Assembly: GCA_947471745.1 (NCBI GenBank)
Contig: CANJKZ010000956.1
Coordinates: 248,001 to 312,000, forward strand
Direction: 5' to 3'
DNA length: 64,000 bases
From: Closterium sp. Naga37s-1
Lineage: Eukaryota; Streptophyta; Zygnematophyceae; Desmidiales; Closteriaceae
Under the pieces are notes generated by a model. The model was not told the origin of the DNA and made no database searches. It saw only the letters and a list, made by a program, of their open reading frames with translations. A program made the translations under genes and the position numbers. Shown piece after piece: positions 1-10,300 of the stretch. Each line of letters opens with the position of its first letter. Within the stretch, counting starts at the first letter, position 1.

Positions 1-129
1 GCTACAAAGCGGAACCCGGCTATCTCAGAAGTGAAAGCTTCATAAACTTTCTAACGGGCAGTTAACGAATTAGACAGACTAAGTGGGACCATTCCACTTG
101 GTGCCTCCATCGCGCATCCATCGCGACTC
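1..129 (+). promoter_or_regulatory. 5' flank and probable 5' UTR of the first host gene
   Basis: This stretch lies directly upstream of the chosen ATG at 130. It contains two near copies of a CATCGCG-type motif just before the start codon. I see no clear TATA box or other promoter element, so its extent is a guess. Confidence 0.35.
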
Positions 130-3100
130 ATGGCGTCCCTCGCCTCTCTCCTCCCGCGAACCCCCTCGCCCGCTTTGCTGCACCGTTCCCCGCCTCCTCT
201 CCACTCCTTAGTACCCCTCCCGCTCCTCTTGCCCTCCCCGCGCGCCAATGGCCTCTGTCGCCCCTGTTGCGCCGCGCCCCGCTCCGCCGTCGCCCGCACG
301 TCTCTCGCCGCGCGCACACCCGCCCTCCGCCCGCGCGTGGGCGAAAAGGTTCCGCCTTGCCGCGCGGCGGCGGAGTCGGAGGCGGTTGGGGACGGCGCTG
401 GGGAGCGGAAAACGGTATCGCTGGGGACGGCGGTGCTGCCGGCCGACTGCGATCTGGCGGCGCTGGAAACGATGATGGCGCAGGTGGGAATGGCGCAGGT
501 GGGAATGGCGCAGGTGGGAATGGCGCAGGTGGGAATGGCGCAGGTGGGAATGGCGCAGGTGAGAATGGCGCAGGTGAGAATGGCGCAGGTGAGAATGGCG
601 CGGGTGGGAATGGCGCAGGTGAGAATGGCGCAGGTGAGAGCGGCGCAGGTGAGAGCGGCGCACGTGAGAGCGGCGCAGGTGAGAGCGGCACAGGTGAGAG
701 CGGCGCAGGTGAGAGCGGCGCAGGTGAGAGCGGCACAGGTTAACGAATGATGGTGGAGGTATACCGCCCTGGTAGACCACTGGGCTTAAACACTGGTTGC
801 TCAGAGGCGAAGCTACTGCCTTGCAGGCATTACAGGTGTGGTGTGGTGATGATGGCGCAGGTGGGGTGTTTACCAAGGAGAATCCAGACAGGGCAGGGCA
901 GGATGACGGCAATGCATGCGAAGGTGCATTGAAGGTGGGTCCTTGAAAATAGGCAGGTGAGGCTGTGCAAGAGTCGCGGGGTGGGGTGGATACCAGAGAG
1001 AATGGGTGGAGGCGGGATGACGGCAATGCACCTGCAATTGGACTGTGCTTGGTCCTGCAGTGCAGTTTAACCTAGACTGTTTCCCCGGTTTCATGACCAC
1101 CTGTGGTTGGCCTTGACCTTGAGCTTCCCACGTGGTGTCGCGCAGTGCGCACTTGGGTGAGTGCGATAATGCGTGGGCTTGTGTGCCCTACCAGTCGCGA
1201 GTCGGGTCACGTGGCTGCTGCTATCCTGCAGCAGCACAAGCAGCACTGCACCGGTTGTCGGGACTGTCTGCTTGCTCTCTTGCTTGCTTGCTCGCATCGC
1301 GTGCGTAGCAGCGCTGCAGCGACACAAGGAGGAGCCGACACGCGAGGCATGACGCAGAGACACATATCGTTACTTTTGAGCATTCTTAAAAGTGACTCCA
1401 ACATGATGCAGAGACTCATGGGAGCACCAATGTCGCCAGCACGGGCACCAGGGGTGGGGTTGTCATTGACTAGCTAGTGGCGCACCAGGGGAGGGGAGAC
1501 GAGCACCAATGCTACCAGCTGGATGGGTGGGGAAGGGGGCGAGCGTCAGGGCCGAAGCACGGAGGGTCCGTCCGTGCGAGGAGGCGTGGCCGATGGGGGC
1601 AAACGTGAGGAGGAGGTCCACTCTCCAGGCAGGCGGTGCATGCTGTTGGGGTGCAGCTTTTGAGTTGACTCAAAAGTGGGGAGGCGTGGCGTGGCTGATG
1701 GGGTGGGGGGGTGGGATCTATGAGGCCCCCGTTGTCCAGGCGGTGCATGCTGCCGTGCCGTACCCGGGTCCTGCATTTTGCCGTGCCGGAGTTTCGAGGC
1801 ACCTCGTCTCAAATCAAACCTGTGAGGTCCACCGTCGTCCACGCGGTGCATGCATGGTGCCAGGGTGCAGTGCAGCACAGCACAGTGAGCTTTGAGGCGC
1901 CTAAGAATTGGTACGCGTTGTGGGGCGCCGCCTAAAAAACGAGACAAGTTTCGAGCCACCTACAAAGTGAGAAACGTTATGAGGCACCACCTCAAACCTG
2001 CGAGGTCCACCGTCCACCGTCCACCGTCCACTGTCCACTGCAGTGCTGTGCAGTGCTGTGCAGTGCAGTGCAGTGCAGTGCAGTGCAGTGCAGTGCAGTG
2101 CAGTGCAGTGCAGTGCAGTGCAGCACACTGCTCACATCACGCGCATGGCAGACGCCTGTCCTGGCCGGGTGGGTGGGTCGGGGGTGCTGTAAGGGGAGGA
2201 GGGGAGGCAGAGAGCAGAGTAGTCAGGGGGAGGGAGGGATGGAGGGAACAAGAGTTGGGAGATTGGGGAGACGGACGTGAGAAGGAGTGAAGTTAGGAGA
2301 GTAGAGGATAGGGATTGCAAACAAGAGGTGAGGGAACATAATGCAGTTGCTAGTTCTTTTGACGTTAATACATAGAAAAAGTAAGTGTCTAATTTCTCTT
2401 TCCAACATAATGCAGTTGCCAGCCCTTATTTCTGCTTATCTTCCTCTCCCCCTCCCGTACATTTCTAATGCGTTCGACCCGCGTTGCCTCTCCCTAACCT
2501 CTTGTGTCCCCTCACTCACATCCGTTTCTCACGTGCACACTTGCCCCTCTATCTCCTGCTCGTCTCGTCACTCTCTTTCCTTCGCACCGGCCCTCCCCTC
2601 TCCTCGCCCCGTCCCTTCTCGCCCTTGCTGGCCTAATCTCTCACACCCCCTCACCCCCTTCCCTCCCCACTCCCCCCCTTCTCACTGTGCCATGCACACT
2701 GTGCTTGCCGTCCTACCATGCTACACTGTGCTTGTTGCCCTGTGTGCAGTGGGCCACATCTCTCACACAGGACGCCAATCTGCCTCTGCAGTCTCCTCTC
2801 AAGGTATGCTCACCTCTTCACCTCTCCTCCTTTTCACCTCTCCTCCTCTCCTCCTCGCCTCCTCTCCACCTCTCCACCTCTCCACCTCTCCTCCTCTCTT
2901 CTTCTCCACCTCTCCACATCTCCACCTCTCCACCTCTCCTCCTCTCTTCTTCTCCATCTCTCTTCCTCTCCAGCTCTCCACTTCTTCTTGACTCTCCACC
3001 TCCCCTCCTCTCCACCTCTCCATTTCAACTCCACCTCTCCACCTCCCCTCCTCTCCACCTCTCCATTTCTCCTCCACCTCTTCTCCACCTCAATACCACC

Positions 3101-3841
3101 CAGTTTTGCCTTCTGCCGTGTAACATGCTGCGTGCTCCTGCCATTGTCTGTCCTTCGTTCTCCCGCATCCGAGGTTGATTTGATCTATGTGTGTGTGGAT
3201 GCGTTTCTGTTGGGTGCGGGTGAGGATGTGTCCGTTTGCGCGTTTGCGTGTGTGTCTGGGTGGCTGAGTGGGTGAGGATGTGTGTGTGGAGGTGTGTGAG
3301 TGTGGGTGGTGGGTGTGTTGGGATAGGAGTGAGGGTGTGTGAATGTGGGTGTGGGTGTGGGTTTTGGTGTGTGCAAAGGTGGGGATGTGGTTGGGTGTGC
3401 GAGTGTGGTTGTGAGTACGGGTGTGTGTCTGACTGCGTTTGTGGGTGGGTGTGTGCGGTGCTGGTTTGTGGGTGAGTGTGTGTCTGGGAGTGTGTGGTTG
3501 CACATGTGTTTGCGTGTGGGCGAGTGTATGAGTGTGTGTGCGAGCGCGTGTTCGGGTGTGTGAGGTGTGTGGGTGGATCTGTGTGTGGGTGGGTTGGTGT
3601 GTGGGTGCGGGTTTGTGGGTGGGTGCCACGGTGTGGAAGTGTGTGGGGGTGTGTGAGGGAGGTTTGTGTAGGTGTGGTTGGATGCATGGTGATGTGTGAG
3701 TGGAGGTGCGATGGAGTTCGTGAGTGGCTGTGTGTGTGTGTGTGTGTGTGTATGTGTGTGTGTGTGTATGTGTGTGTGTGTGTGTGCCTATGTGCGCATT
3801 CGTGCGTGCGCGCATGGTCTCTCTCTCTCTCTCTCACTCTC

Positions 3842-3877
<36 letters not shown>

Positions 3878-3967
3878 TCTCCCTCTCTCTCTCCCTCTCT
3901 CCCTCTCTCTCCCTCTCTCTCTCTCTCTCCCTCTCTCCCTCTCTCCCTCTCTCTCCCTCTCTCTCCC

Positions 3968-4050
<83 letters not shown>

Positions 4051-4452
4051 CAGTCATGTATTGATATGGGTCACAAAGGTACAGGCATGGCAAGTGGTGG
4101 TAACTAGCGAGACTAAGCATGGAAGCAACCAGGAAACCAGAACTAACAAGCAACAGGGCAAGCCCAAAGAAGCTGAAGCACACCGATCACCTAGCACTCA
4201 GAGCAGCCCGTTCCACAGCAGCACAAGTCCCTGAGAGATCCATAAACCACCCAGCCTGTGTTCCTCCCCTATCAAAGGGCCTCTCCTTTCCCCTTCATCA
4301 TCCCGCAGCTTCCTCGTACCTTCCCTGGGACCCCCACCACTTCCCCGACCCCCCTAACGCCTCCCAAACCTTGTATTCCTCTCCATACCCGCACCACACC
4401 CCTGGATTCTTCCTCCGCTGCCACCCAGCCCCCCCGTGTCACCGAGTGCCCT

Positions 4453-4532
<80 letters not shown>

Positions 4533-4777
4533 AGTGCACATGGCAGGTGGACAAGATACCTGGAGGCGTGCAGCTGACCCTACAAGTAACTGATGGTGAC
4601 ACCACAAAGCCCGTGGACATCCAAGTAACAGTGGAGCCCCCCTCGGCAGACGCCCCTGCCATGTTCCGTGCCGTGCGCTCCGGCCCTCACTGCCAGATCA
4701 CGCCGCCAGGCGAGCCTGCTCTCATGGCCTCCATGCTCTCGGCCCTGCGCAAGTCCGTGGCACTGTCTCGACCCTGA
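130..4777 (+). CDS. Three-exon host gene for a small, probably plastid-targeted protein of unknown function
   Basis: Proposed exons are 130-483, 2750-2803 and 4547-4777, giving 212 residues. All three joins are phase 0, with donors CAG|GTGGGA and AAG|GTATGC and acceptors TGTGTGCAG and CATGGCAG. The first 71 residues contain no acidic residue and are rich in Ser, Pro, Ala and Arg, as in a chloroplast transit peptide. Exon 2 encodes 18 residues beginning [13 protein letters not shown]. Exon 3 encodes [18 protein letters not shown] and ends near [13 protein letters not shown]. The exon-2/exon-3 join ([11 protein letters not shown]) reads as one continuous conserved block, which supports the model. 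I do not recognise the family well enough to name it; the impression that similar plastid proteins exist in plants comes from memory only. The start was chosen because it opens the transit-like segment. Exon 1 ends inside a minisatellite, so the exact donor is uncertain. Confidence 0.68.
475..744 (+). repeat. 15-bp minisatellite repeating the exon-1 splice donor
   Basis: Eighteen units of about CAGGTGRGAATGGCG occur at exact 15-bp spacing, with the CAG-equivalent triplet at 481, 496, 511 and so on to 736. Fifteen units read CAG|GTGGGA or CAG|GTGAGA, which fits a 5' splice site. The units at 601, 661 and 736 deviate. The early units carry GTGGGA; later ones carry the stronger GTGAGA. The frame of exon 1 stays open through the whole array, each unit coding [10 protein letters not shown] or AAQVR, and ends at a stop at about 748-750. 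Any donor in the array would therefore keep exon 2 in frame. Confidence 0.85.
745..2749 (+). other. Intron 1 (proposed), with degenerate internal duplications
   Basis: No convincing exon was found here before the one at 2750. A second copy of the exon-1 end (GATGATGGCGCAGGTGGGG) occurs near 846-864. Imperfect duplicates also occur at 868-916 against 989-1030, around 1585 against 1690, and around 1795 against 1950. The intron ends in a T- and C-rich tract followed by TGTGTGCAG. Confidence 0.5.
2036..2122. repeat. (CAGTG)n microsatellite
   Basis: A run of about 16 CAGTG units follows a short GTCCACC-type repeat, within proposed intron 1. Confidence 0.9.
2811..3100. repeat. Long polypyrimidine tract at the start of intron 2
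   Basis: Degenerate repeats of CCTCTCCAC and CTCCTCTC fill this stretch, almost without purines on the + strand. The long arginine/glutamate-rich frames on the other strand are products of this repeat, not genes. Confidence 0.85.
3186..3786. repeat. GT-rich simple repeat, ending in (TG)n
   Basis: About 600 bp of TGTGNG-type sequence grades into pure (TG)n near 3729-3786. It lies inside intron 2. Long histidine/threonine frames on the - strand are repeat artefacts. Confidence 0.9.
3818..4047. repeat. (CT)n / (CTCTCC)n microsatellite
   Basis: About 230 bp of CT dinucleotides with CTCTCC variants lies in the middle of intron 2. Confidence 0.95.
4457..4529. repeat. (CT)n tract serving as the pyrimidine tract before exon 3
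   Basis: About 70 bp of perfect CT dinucleotides ends 17 bp before the proposed 3' splice site CATGGCAG|GTGGAC. Its position fits a very long polypyrimidine tract. Confidence 0.85.
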
Positions 4778-5274
4778 GGATGATGGTAGTGGGATCATAT
4801 TGCGATGATAGTGGGATGGGATGATAATGGGATATGGAGCTGCTGGTACCCCTCAAATGCACCACTCTCATGGCCTCCATTCTCTCTGCCTTGAGCAAGT
4901 CCATGGCGCTGTCTTGACCCTCAGGATGATGGTAGGATCGGGTTGGAAGGTGGCGCTACCGTATCTTGACAGTTGATATTTTTTTAGGCGCCTAAAAAAT
5001 CAGGATGATATGGGGATCGGCTGGTTGGATTGGAAGGTGGCGCTCTCTTGGCACTTAGAATGATACCGTCGTGGGAAATACCGTCTGCTGGTGCTCTGAT
5101 CTGATCCCTCAAATGTTCAGGGATCACGTAGAAATTAGGTTTCGAAGCCTAGAGCAGTGTTATTTAATAGGATGATATAATTGTGGTAGAGCCTACGATA
5201 GTTGCAATTTAGTGGAGCTGTTAGCAATGGATGTCAAAATCCTAGGGGGAAATGCTGGTTACTGGTACCGTATG
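4778..5274 (+). other. 3' flank of host gene 1 with a duplicated gene tail and a palindrome
   Basis: The last coding stretch plus the stop region (about 4721-4799) is repeated in degenerate form at about 4867-4936. The following CAGGATGAT...GGTGGCGCT block is repeated at 4919-4960 and 4999-5047. A perfect 20-bp palindrome, TTTTTTAGGCGCCTAAAAAA, lies at 4980-4999. A short inverted repeat (TGATCCCT...AGGGATCA) occurs near 5102-5126. No further gene is seen before the gypsy element. Confidence 0.6.
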
Positions 5275-5486
5275 TGTAAGGATTTTCCCCTAATTCCTTG
5301 CCGAGTCGCACTGTACGCGTACAGACCCCAACTTTCGGACTTCAGGCTCGGTTCGACAACCTCGACCTCCGAACCACCATCGGTTTTCCAACCCCGAACC
5401 TGCACCCAGCCATTCGCGGTCCCGCGACCTCGGCCTAGCTAGCAGTTGCTATATTAGTGCTAGGCTTCATTATTTGCTCAGTACTT

Positions 5487-5619
5487 AGTCAAAGTGTTCT
5501 AATGTTTATATTGTGTACGCTGTAGTGGGGTATAGCCCATAAGGGGTACAACCCAATTAGGGTTAGTACTTGTACTCAGTTTCTTGCCAATGCTTTCATT
5601 CTCGTTCAGTATTCTGACA
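5487..5619 (+). repeat. Copia A 5' LTR
   Basis: This is a 133-bp repeat ending TTCTGACA. It shares the core AATGTTTATATTGTGTA with its right partner and starts one base away from the canonical TG. Confidence 0.9.
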
Positions 5620-5689
5620 TGGTTTCAGAGTGGTTCCTGTTCCAGGACCGTTTTTTTTAGGCCCCACCGAATAGTTCCCTGCCCGTAGT

Positions 5690-6220
5690 GCGTTACCCTG
5701 CTCGTAGCGCCCTACCCTGCCCGTCGCGCTACCCTGCCCTGCCCGTCGCGCCGCCCTACTGGCCGCGCGCCGCCCTGCTAACTGCCGCGCCGCCCTGCCC
5801 TGCCCGCGCCGCCCTGCCCTGCTGGCCGCTGCGCCGCCCTTTGCAGCCCGCGCGCCGCCCTTGGCAGCCCGCGCGCCGCCCTTTGCAGCCCGCGCGCCAC
5901 CCTGCTGGCCGCGCGCCGCCCTGCTGGCCGCGCGCCGCCCCTTTCCTGCCCGCGCGTCGCCCTACTCTGCCCGCGCGCTGCCCTGCAGCCTGCCCGCGCG
6001 CCGCCCTGCAGCCTGCCCGCGCGCCGCCCTGCTAGCTGCGCACCGCCATTTCCTGCCCGCGCGCTGCCCTGCCCTGCCCGCGCGCCGCCCTGCTGGCCGC
6101 TGTGCTGCCCTGCCCTGCCCTACGCGCCGCCCTGCCCTGCCCTACGCGCCGCCCTGCCCTGCCCTGAGCGTTTTCCTAGTGCACGCGCCCCGCCCTGCTC
6201 GTCAAGCGCCACCCTGATCT
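5690..6220 (+). repeat. GC-rich tandem-repeat leader of copia A
   Basis: Between the primer site and gag lie about 530 bp of degenerate GCCCTGC and GCGCGCCGCCCT repeats. Equivalent but differently built arrays occupy the same position in copia C and copia D. Confidence 0.8.
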
Positions 6221-6227
6221 GCCCGCT

Positions 6228-7270
6228 ATGGCTACTCTCAGCGATCTCACATTCGATCCTGAAGGCCGTCCGATCCAGTTCGATACGTGGCTAGATGACT
6301 TATAGCTGTACCTACTCAGCGATTCTAGAGACAGCATTTCGTTGTTTGACCACACGTCTGTAGCCTCTCTTGCCCCTCCCGACACAGCTGACAGTGCGAC
6401 TCGCTCACAGTGGCTTACCCGTGACGCTGCTGCTCGCTTAGCCGTTCGCAACCACCTGCCGTTAGCCGAACGCGCTCACTTTGGCCAGCATAAGACTGCT
6501 AAAGCCCTGTACGACACTATAGTCGCTCGTTACTCCTCCCCTGCCACTGCAGCTCTCGGCCGCCTTCTATTGCCCTACCTTTTTCCCGAGCTGTCAGCCT
6601 TTGCCACAGTCGAGGACCTCATAACCCACCTTCGCACTAGCGACAATCGCTACCGTGCTGCCCTCAAAGCCAAGTTCCTAGACAAGAACCCACCCCCGAT
6701 GTACATCACTCTCTATTTCATAGTCACCCACCTCCCTGACTCTCTTCGCGCAGTTAGGGACCACTTTCTCGCACTTGACCCCACAGACCTCACTGTCGAC
6801 TTGCTCGAGAAGCACCTCCTTGCAGCTGAGACTAGCGTAGTCGCTGTAGGTGCTGCTCATGGCACTCCTCGCACACCCTTCTTTGAGGGGTGTCCCCCCT
6901 CCCCCCTTGCCCCCTCCTACGCTTCTGCTGCTGCTGTTGACATCCTTGGTACTAAGGACGTCGGGGCTGCTTCTGCTCCTAGTGGGAAGCGCCGCAGCAG
7001 CAAGGGCAAGGGAGGAAAGAGTGGTGGAGGTGGTAGCGGGGGTGGTGGTGGTGGAGGCGGTGGAGGTGGTGGAGGTGGCGGTGGGAGTGGTTGCGGGAGT
7101 GGGGGCGTCAATGGCGGCGGTGGTGGCAGCGGTGGGAGTGGTGGTGGCGGTGGTGGCGGCAGTGGTGACGCTCGGGGTGGAGCTGTTCAGAGGGGAGGTT
7201 CTGGCGGTGGCCAGAGGCAGCAGCAGCAGCGTCCTAGCGAGACCCCTACGCCCCAGCAGTTTCGTATAGA
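6228..7270 (+). pseudogene. Copia A gag fossil
   Basis: The reading begins MATLSDLTFDPEGRP and runs through a capsid-like helical region (about 6340-6860) into a glycine-rich linker (about 7020-7180). The motifs AHFGQ, YSSPATAA and HLPDSLR are shared with the Gag of copia C and copia D. It belongs to a broken element and is not expected to make a working protein. Confidence 0.8.
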
Positions 7271-7319
7271 GGCTGCTGCTCTAGGTGCTAGTGAGTCTGC
7301 TCTCCCTGGTACTGTGCCT

Positions 7320-10300
7320 GCTGAGGCCTTGCACACCTTGACACTTGACTCAGGTGCTTCCCGCTGTTTCTTTCGCGACAGTACCACACTCACTCCACTC
7401 CCTGCACCTGTTCCAGTCAGACAGGCTGACCCCTTAGGGTCCAGTTCTTGCACGTTCCACCACTGTTCTCCCGTGTCCGGCGGTTCCGTCTGGCTCACTG
7501 TCAGGTCTTCACCTCCCCTCGTTATCTACAAACTTGGTGAGTACCGCTGCCCTCCGGGATGCGATGGTCACTACCACGAGAACTGGGGGTCAGCGTGTGG
7601 CGATCTGCACGTGTACACGGACGGGCCGTCACCTGGCCACGTTCACTCGTCGGCCTAGGTCGAGTCTGTACACACTGACTAATGAGCCTGCTCAGGTAGC
7701 TGCTTCTGGCTAGGTGTCCGCGACAAGTCAGGTAGCCGCCCCCTGTTCGAGTCGCCTCTTGTCGCACCAGACTCTCCTTTGGCACCACTGCCTTGGTCAT
7801 CCCTCCCTACCACACCTCCGTGGCATGCACTCCCGCCTCCTTGTTTCTGGTCTTCCCAAGTCTCTGCCTCCCCTCCTGCCCTCGCCTGCCCCGCCCTGCC
7901 TTCCTTGCGTCAAGGGGCGGCAGCGCGCCGCTCCTCACTCCTCTTTGTTTCCCCCGACGACTGATCCCCTGCAGACACTCCACATGGACGTATGGGGCCC
8001 AGCCCGCGTCAGTGGACAAGGCCGCGAGCGCTACTTTCTGCTGGTTGTTGACGACTACACACGTTACACCACGGCCTTCCCCTTGCGCAACAAGGGTGAG
8101 GTCCCTGATGTCTTGATCCCTTGGATCCGCGCAGTCCGTCTCAAGCTCTGCGAGCGGTTCCGCTAGGACCTTCCTGTTCTGCGTCTGCACTCTGACAGAG
8201 GTGGTGAGTTCTCCTCGGACCTCTTGCGGGACTTTTGTCGTGGGGAGGGCATCCTCCAATCGTTCACGCTTCTGGCCTGCCCGCAGAAAAATGGGGTTGC
8301 CGAGCGCCGCATTGGCTTAGTCATGGAGGTGGCTTGTACCTCCATGATCCATGCGGCTGCTCCCTATTTTCTGTGGCCATTTGCGGTCCGGTACGCTGCA
8401 CATCAGCTCAACCTTTGGCCCCGTGTCTCCTTGCCGGAGACCTCGCCAACACTGCGTTGGACGGGAAAGGTTGGCGATGCGTCGGTGTTCCGGGTATGGG
8501 GCTCTCGTGCCTTTGTCCGCGATACTTCCGCGTACAAGCTCTCCTCCCGTGCCATTCCCTGTGTCTTCCTTGGCTTCCCCCCTGACGCGCCTGGCTGGCA
8601 GTTTTACCACCCCACCTCGCGCCGTGTCCTCCCCTCTCAGGACGTCACCTTTGATGAGTCGGTTCCCTTTTACCATCTCTTCCCCTACCGCGATGCCCCT
8701 CTCCCCCCTTGCCGCTCTTCCTCGCTCCAGGTCCCCCTCCGGTAGACCCCCTCCCCCCTCAGGGTCCTGCTCCCTCAGGTGTGTCTCACGTAGACCCACT
8801 CCCCTTGGCTGAGCCTGTCGAGGTCACTGTAGACTCTGGTGCTGCTGGGGGTGATGCTGCTAGGGGTGCTAAGCGTGAGAATGCGGAGCCTGGGGGTGCT
8901 GAGCCTGAGGGTGCAGAGTCTGGGGCTGCTGAGAGAGAGAGAGTGCGGAGCCTGGGGGTGCTGAGCCTGAGGTTGCGGAGCCTGGGGGTGCTGAGTCAGA
9001 GAGTGCGGAGCCTGGGGGTGTTAAGCCAGAGGGTACTGAGTCAGGGGGTGCTGAGCCTAGGGGTTATGTGTCTGCCGGAGGTCCGGCGGTTGCCTCGCCA
9101 CTGCAGTCTTGCCGGCGGGAGCCTCTCTCACCGCGACACCTGCGAGAGTGATTTGCTCGGCGCACACGCCTTAGGAGTGGCGTTGCTAGAGCTAGAGGCC
9201 CCGCCGCTGGAGGCACTGGAGCTTGAGGCGCTGAAGCTACTAGTCCAGGAGGTGGTGGAGTTACTGCTGGTGCTGGAGGCGCTGGAGCTGGAGGTACCGG
9301 AGGTGCTGGAGCTGCTGGTCCTGGAGGTGCTCGTACTAGAGGTACTGGAGCTGCCGGAGCTGGTGGTGTTGGAGGCGCTGGAGCTGGAGACCCTGGCGCT
9401 GGAGGCGCAGGAGCTGGAGGCGCTGGAGCTGGAGGCACTGGAGCTGGAGGTACTGGAGGTGCTGGAGCTGCTGGTCCTGGAGGTGGTCGTACTAGAGATA
9501 CTGGTGCTGCCGGAGCTGGTGGTGTTGGAGGCGCTAGAGCTGGAGACCCTGGAGCTGGAGGCGCTTGAGTTGGAGGCACTGGAGCTGGAGACACTGGAGC
9601 TGGAGGCGCTGAAGCTGGAGGCGCTGGAGCTGGAGGCTTTGGAGCTGGAGGCGCTAGAGCTGGAGACGCTGGAGCTGGAGGTGCTGGCACTGGGGGTGCT
9701 GGAGCTGGCGGTATTGGTGCTGGAGGCACTGTGCAGCTGCGACCATTATTCGTTCCGCCACCACCGTCGTCTCTGCCGCCACCTGGCTCGGTTCTTCGCC
9801 AGGTTGTTAGTCTCCCATCTTCGACTGGCCTTACTCCTCCCTTACTGTGTCCACCGCCTGACCAGTCGCAGCCACAGTTACAGTTAGACTCCCCACTGCA
9901 TGCTCCTTCTCCTTACACTGAGCAGACAGACTCTCCTTCAGAGCGTCGTGAGCCTGCATCTTGTCCTGCCTCGCCTATTCGCGCCCTTTGCACTGGTTGT
10001 CATGTTCATCGTCAGCGTCATCCTCCTATCCTTGGCAGTCACATTATGACACTTCGTCCTTCCTCTGTTCCACTGCGAGTTCCCTTGCCATCTCCTCCTG
10101 CGTCCTCTCTTCCTGATTCCTGGCCCTGAGTCTAACTTAGTTCATGCTGACAGTCCTACTGTCACACGCCTCCTAGCCACGGTTGCCACTGACCCTTTGA
10201 CTGAGTCCACTGCTGCGTCTGCCCTAGTTGCTGAGCTTGTTGACTTTGCTGCTGCGTGTCGTCTAGACTACGAAGTTACTCTTGTTGCTGAGTCTGAGTC

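Noticed and set aside
130-750. Unspliced 206-residue protein ending inside the minisatellite
   Set aside because: Possible as a read-through product, but the phase-0 fit of 483, 2750 and 4547 and the conserved-looking join favour the spliced model.
128-1026. Long open frames on the - strand opposite host gene 1 (proline-, serine- or histidine-rich)
   Set aside because: They arise from the GC-rich N-terminus and the 15-bp minisatellite read on the other strand; no start context, splice logic or domain supports them.
2799-4049. Arg/Glu-, His/Thr- and Ser/Leu-rich open frames in the simple repeats
   Set aside because: Products of CT, GT and CTC microsatellites; no homology or composition expected of a gene.
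9064-9729. Pro/Ala-rich frame opposite the copia A linker
   Set aside because: Antisense reading of a coding minisatellite in a retroelement.
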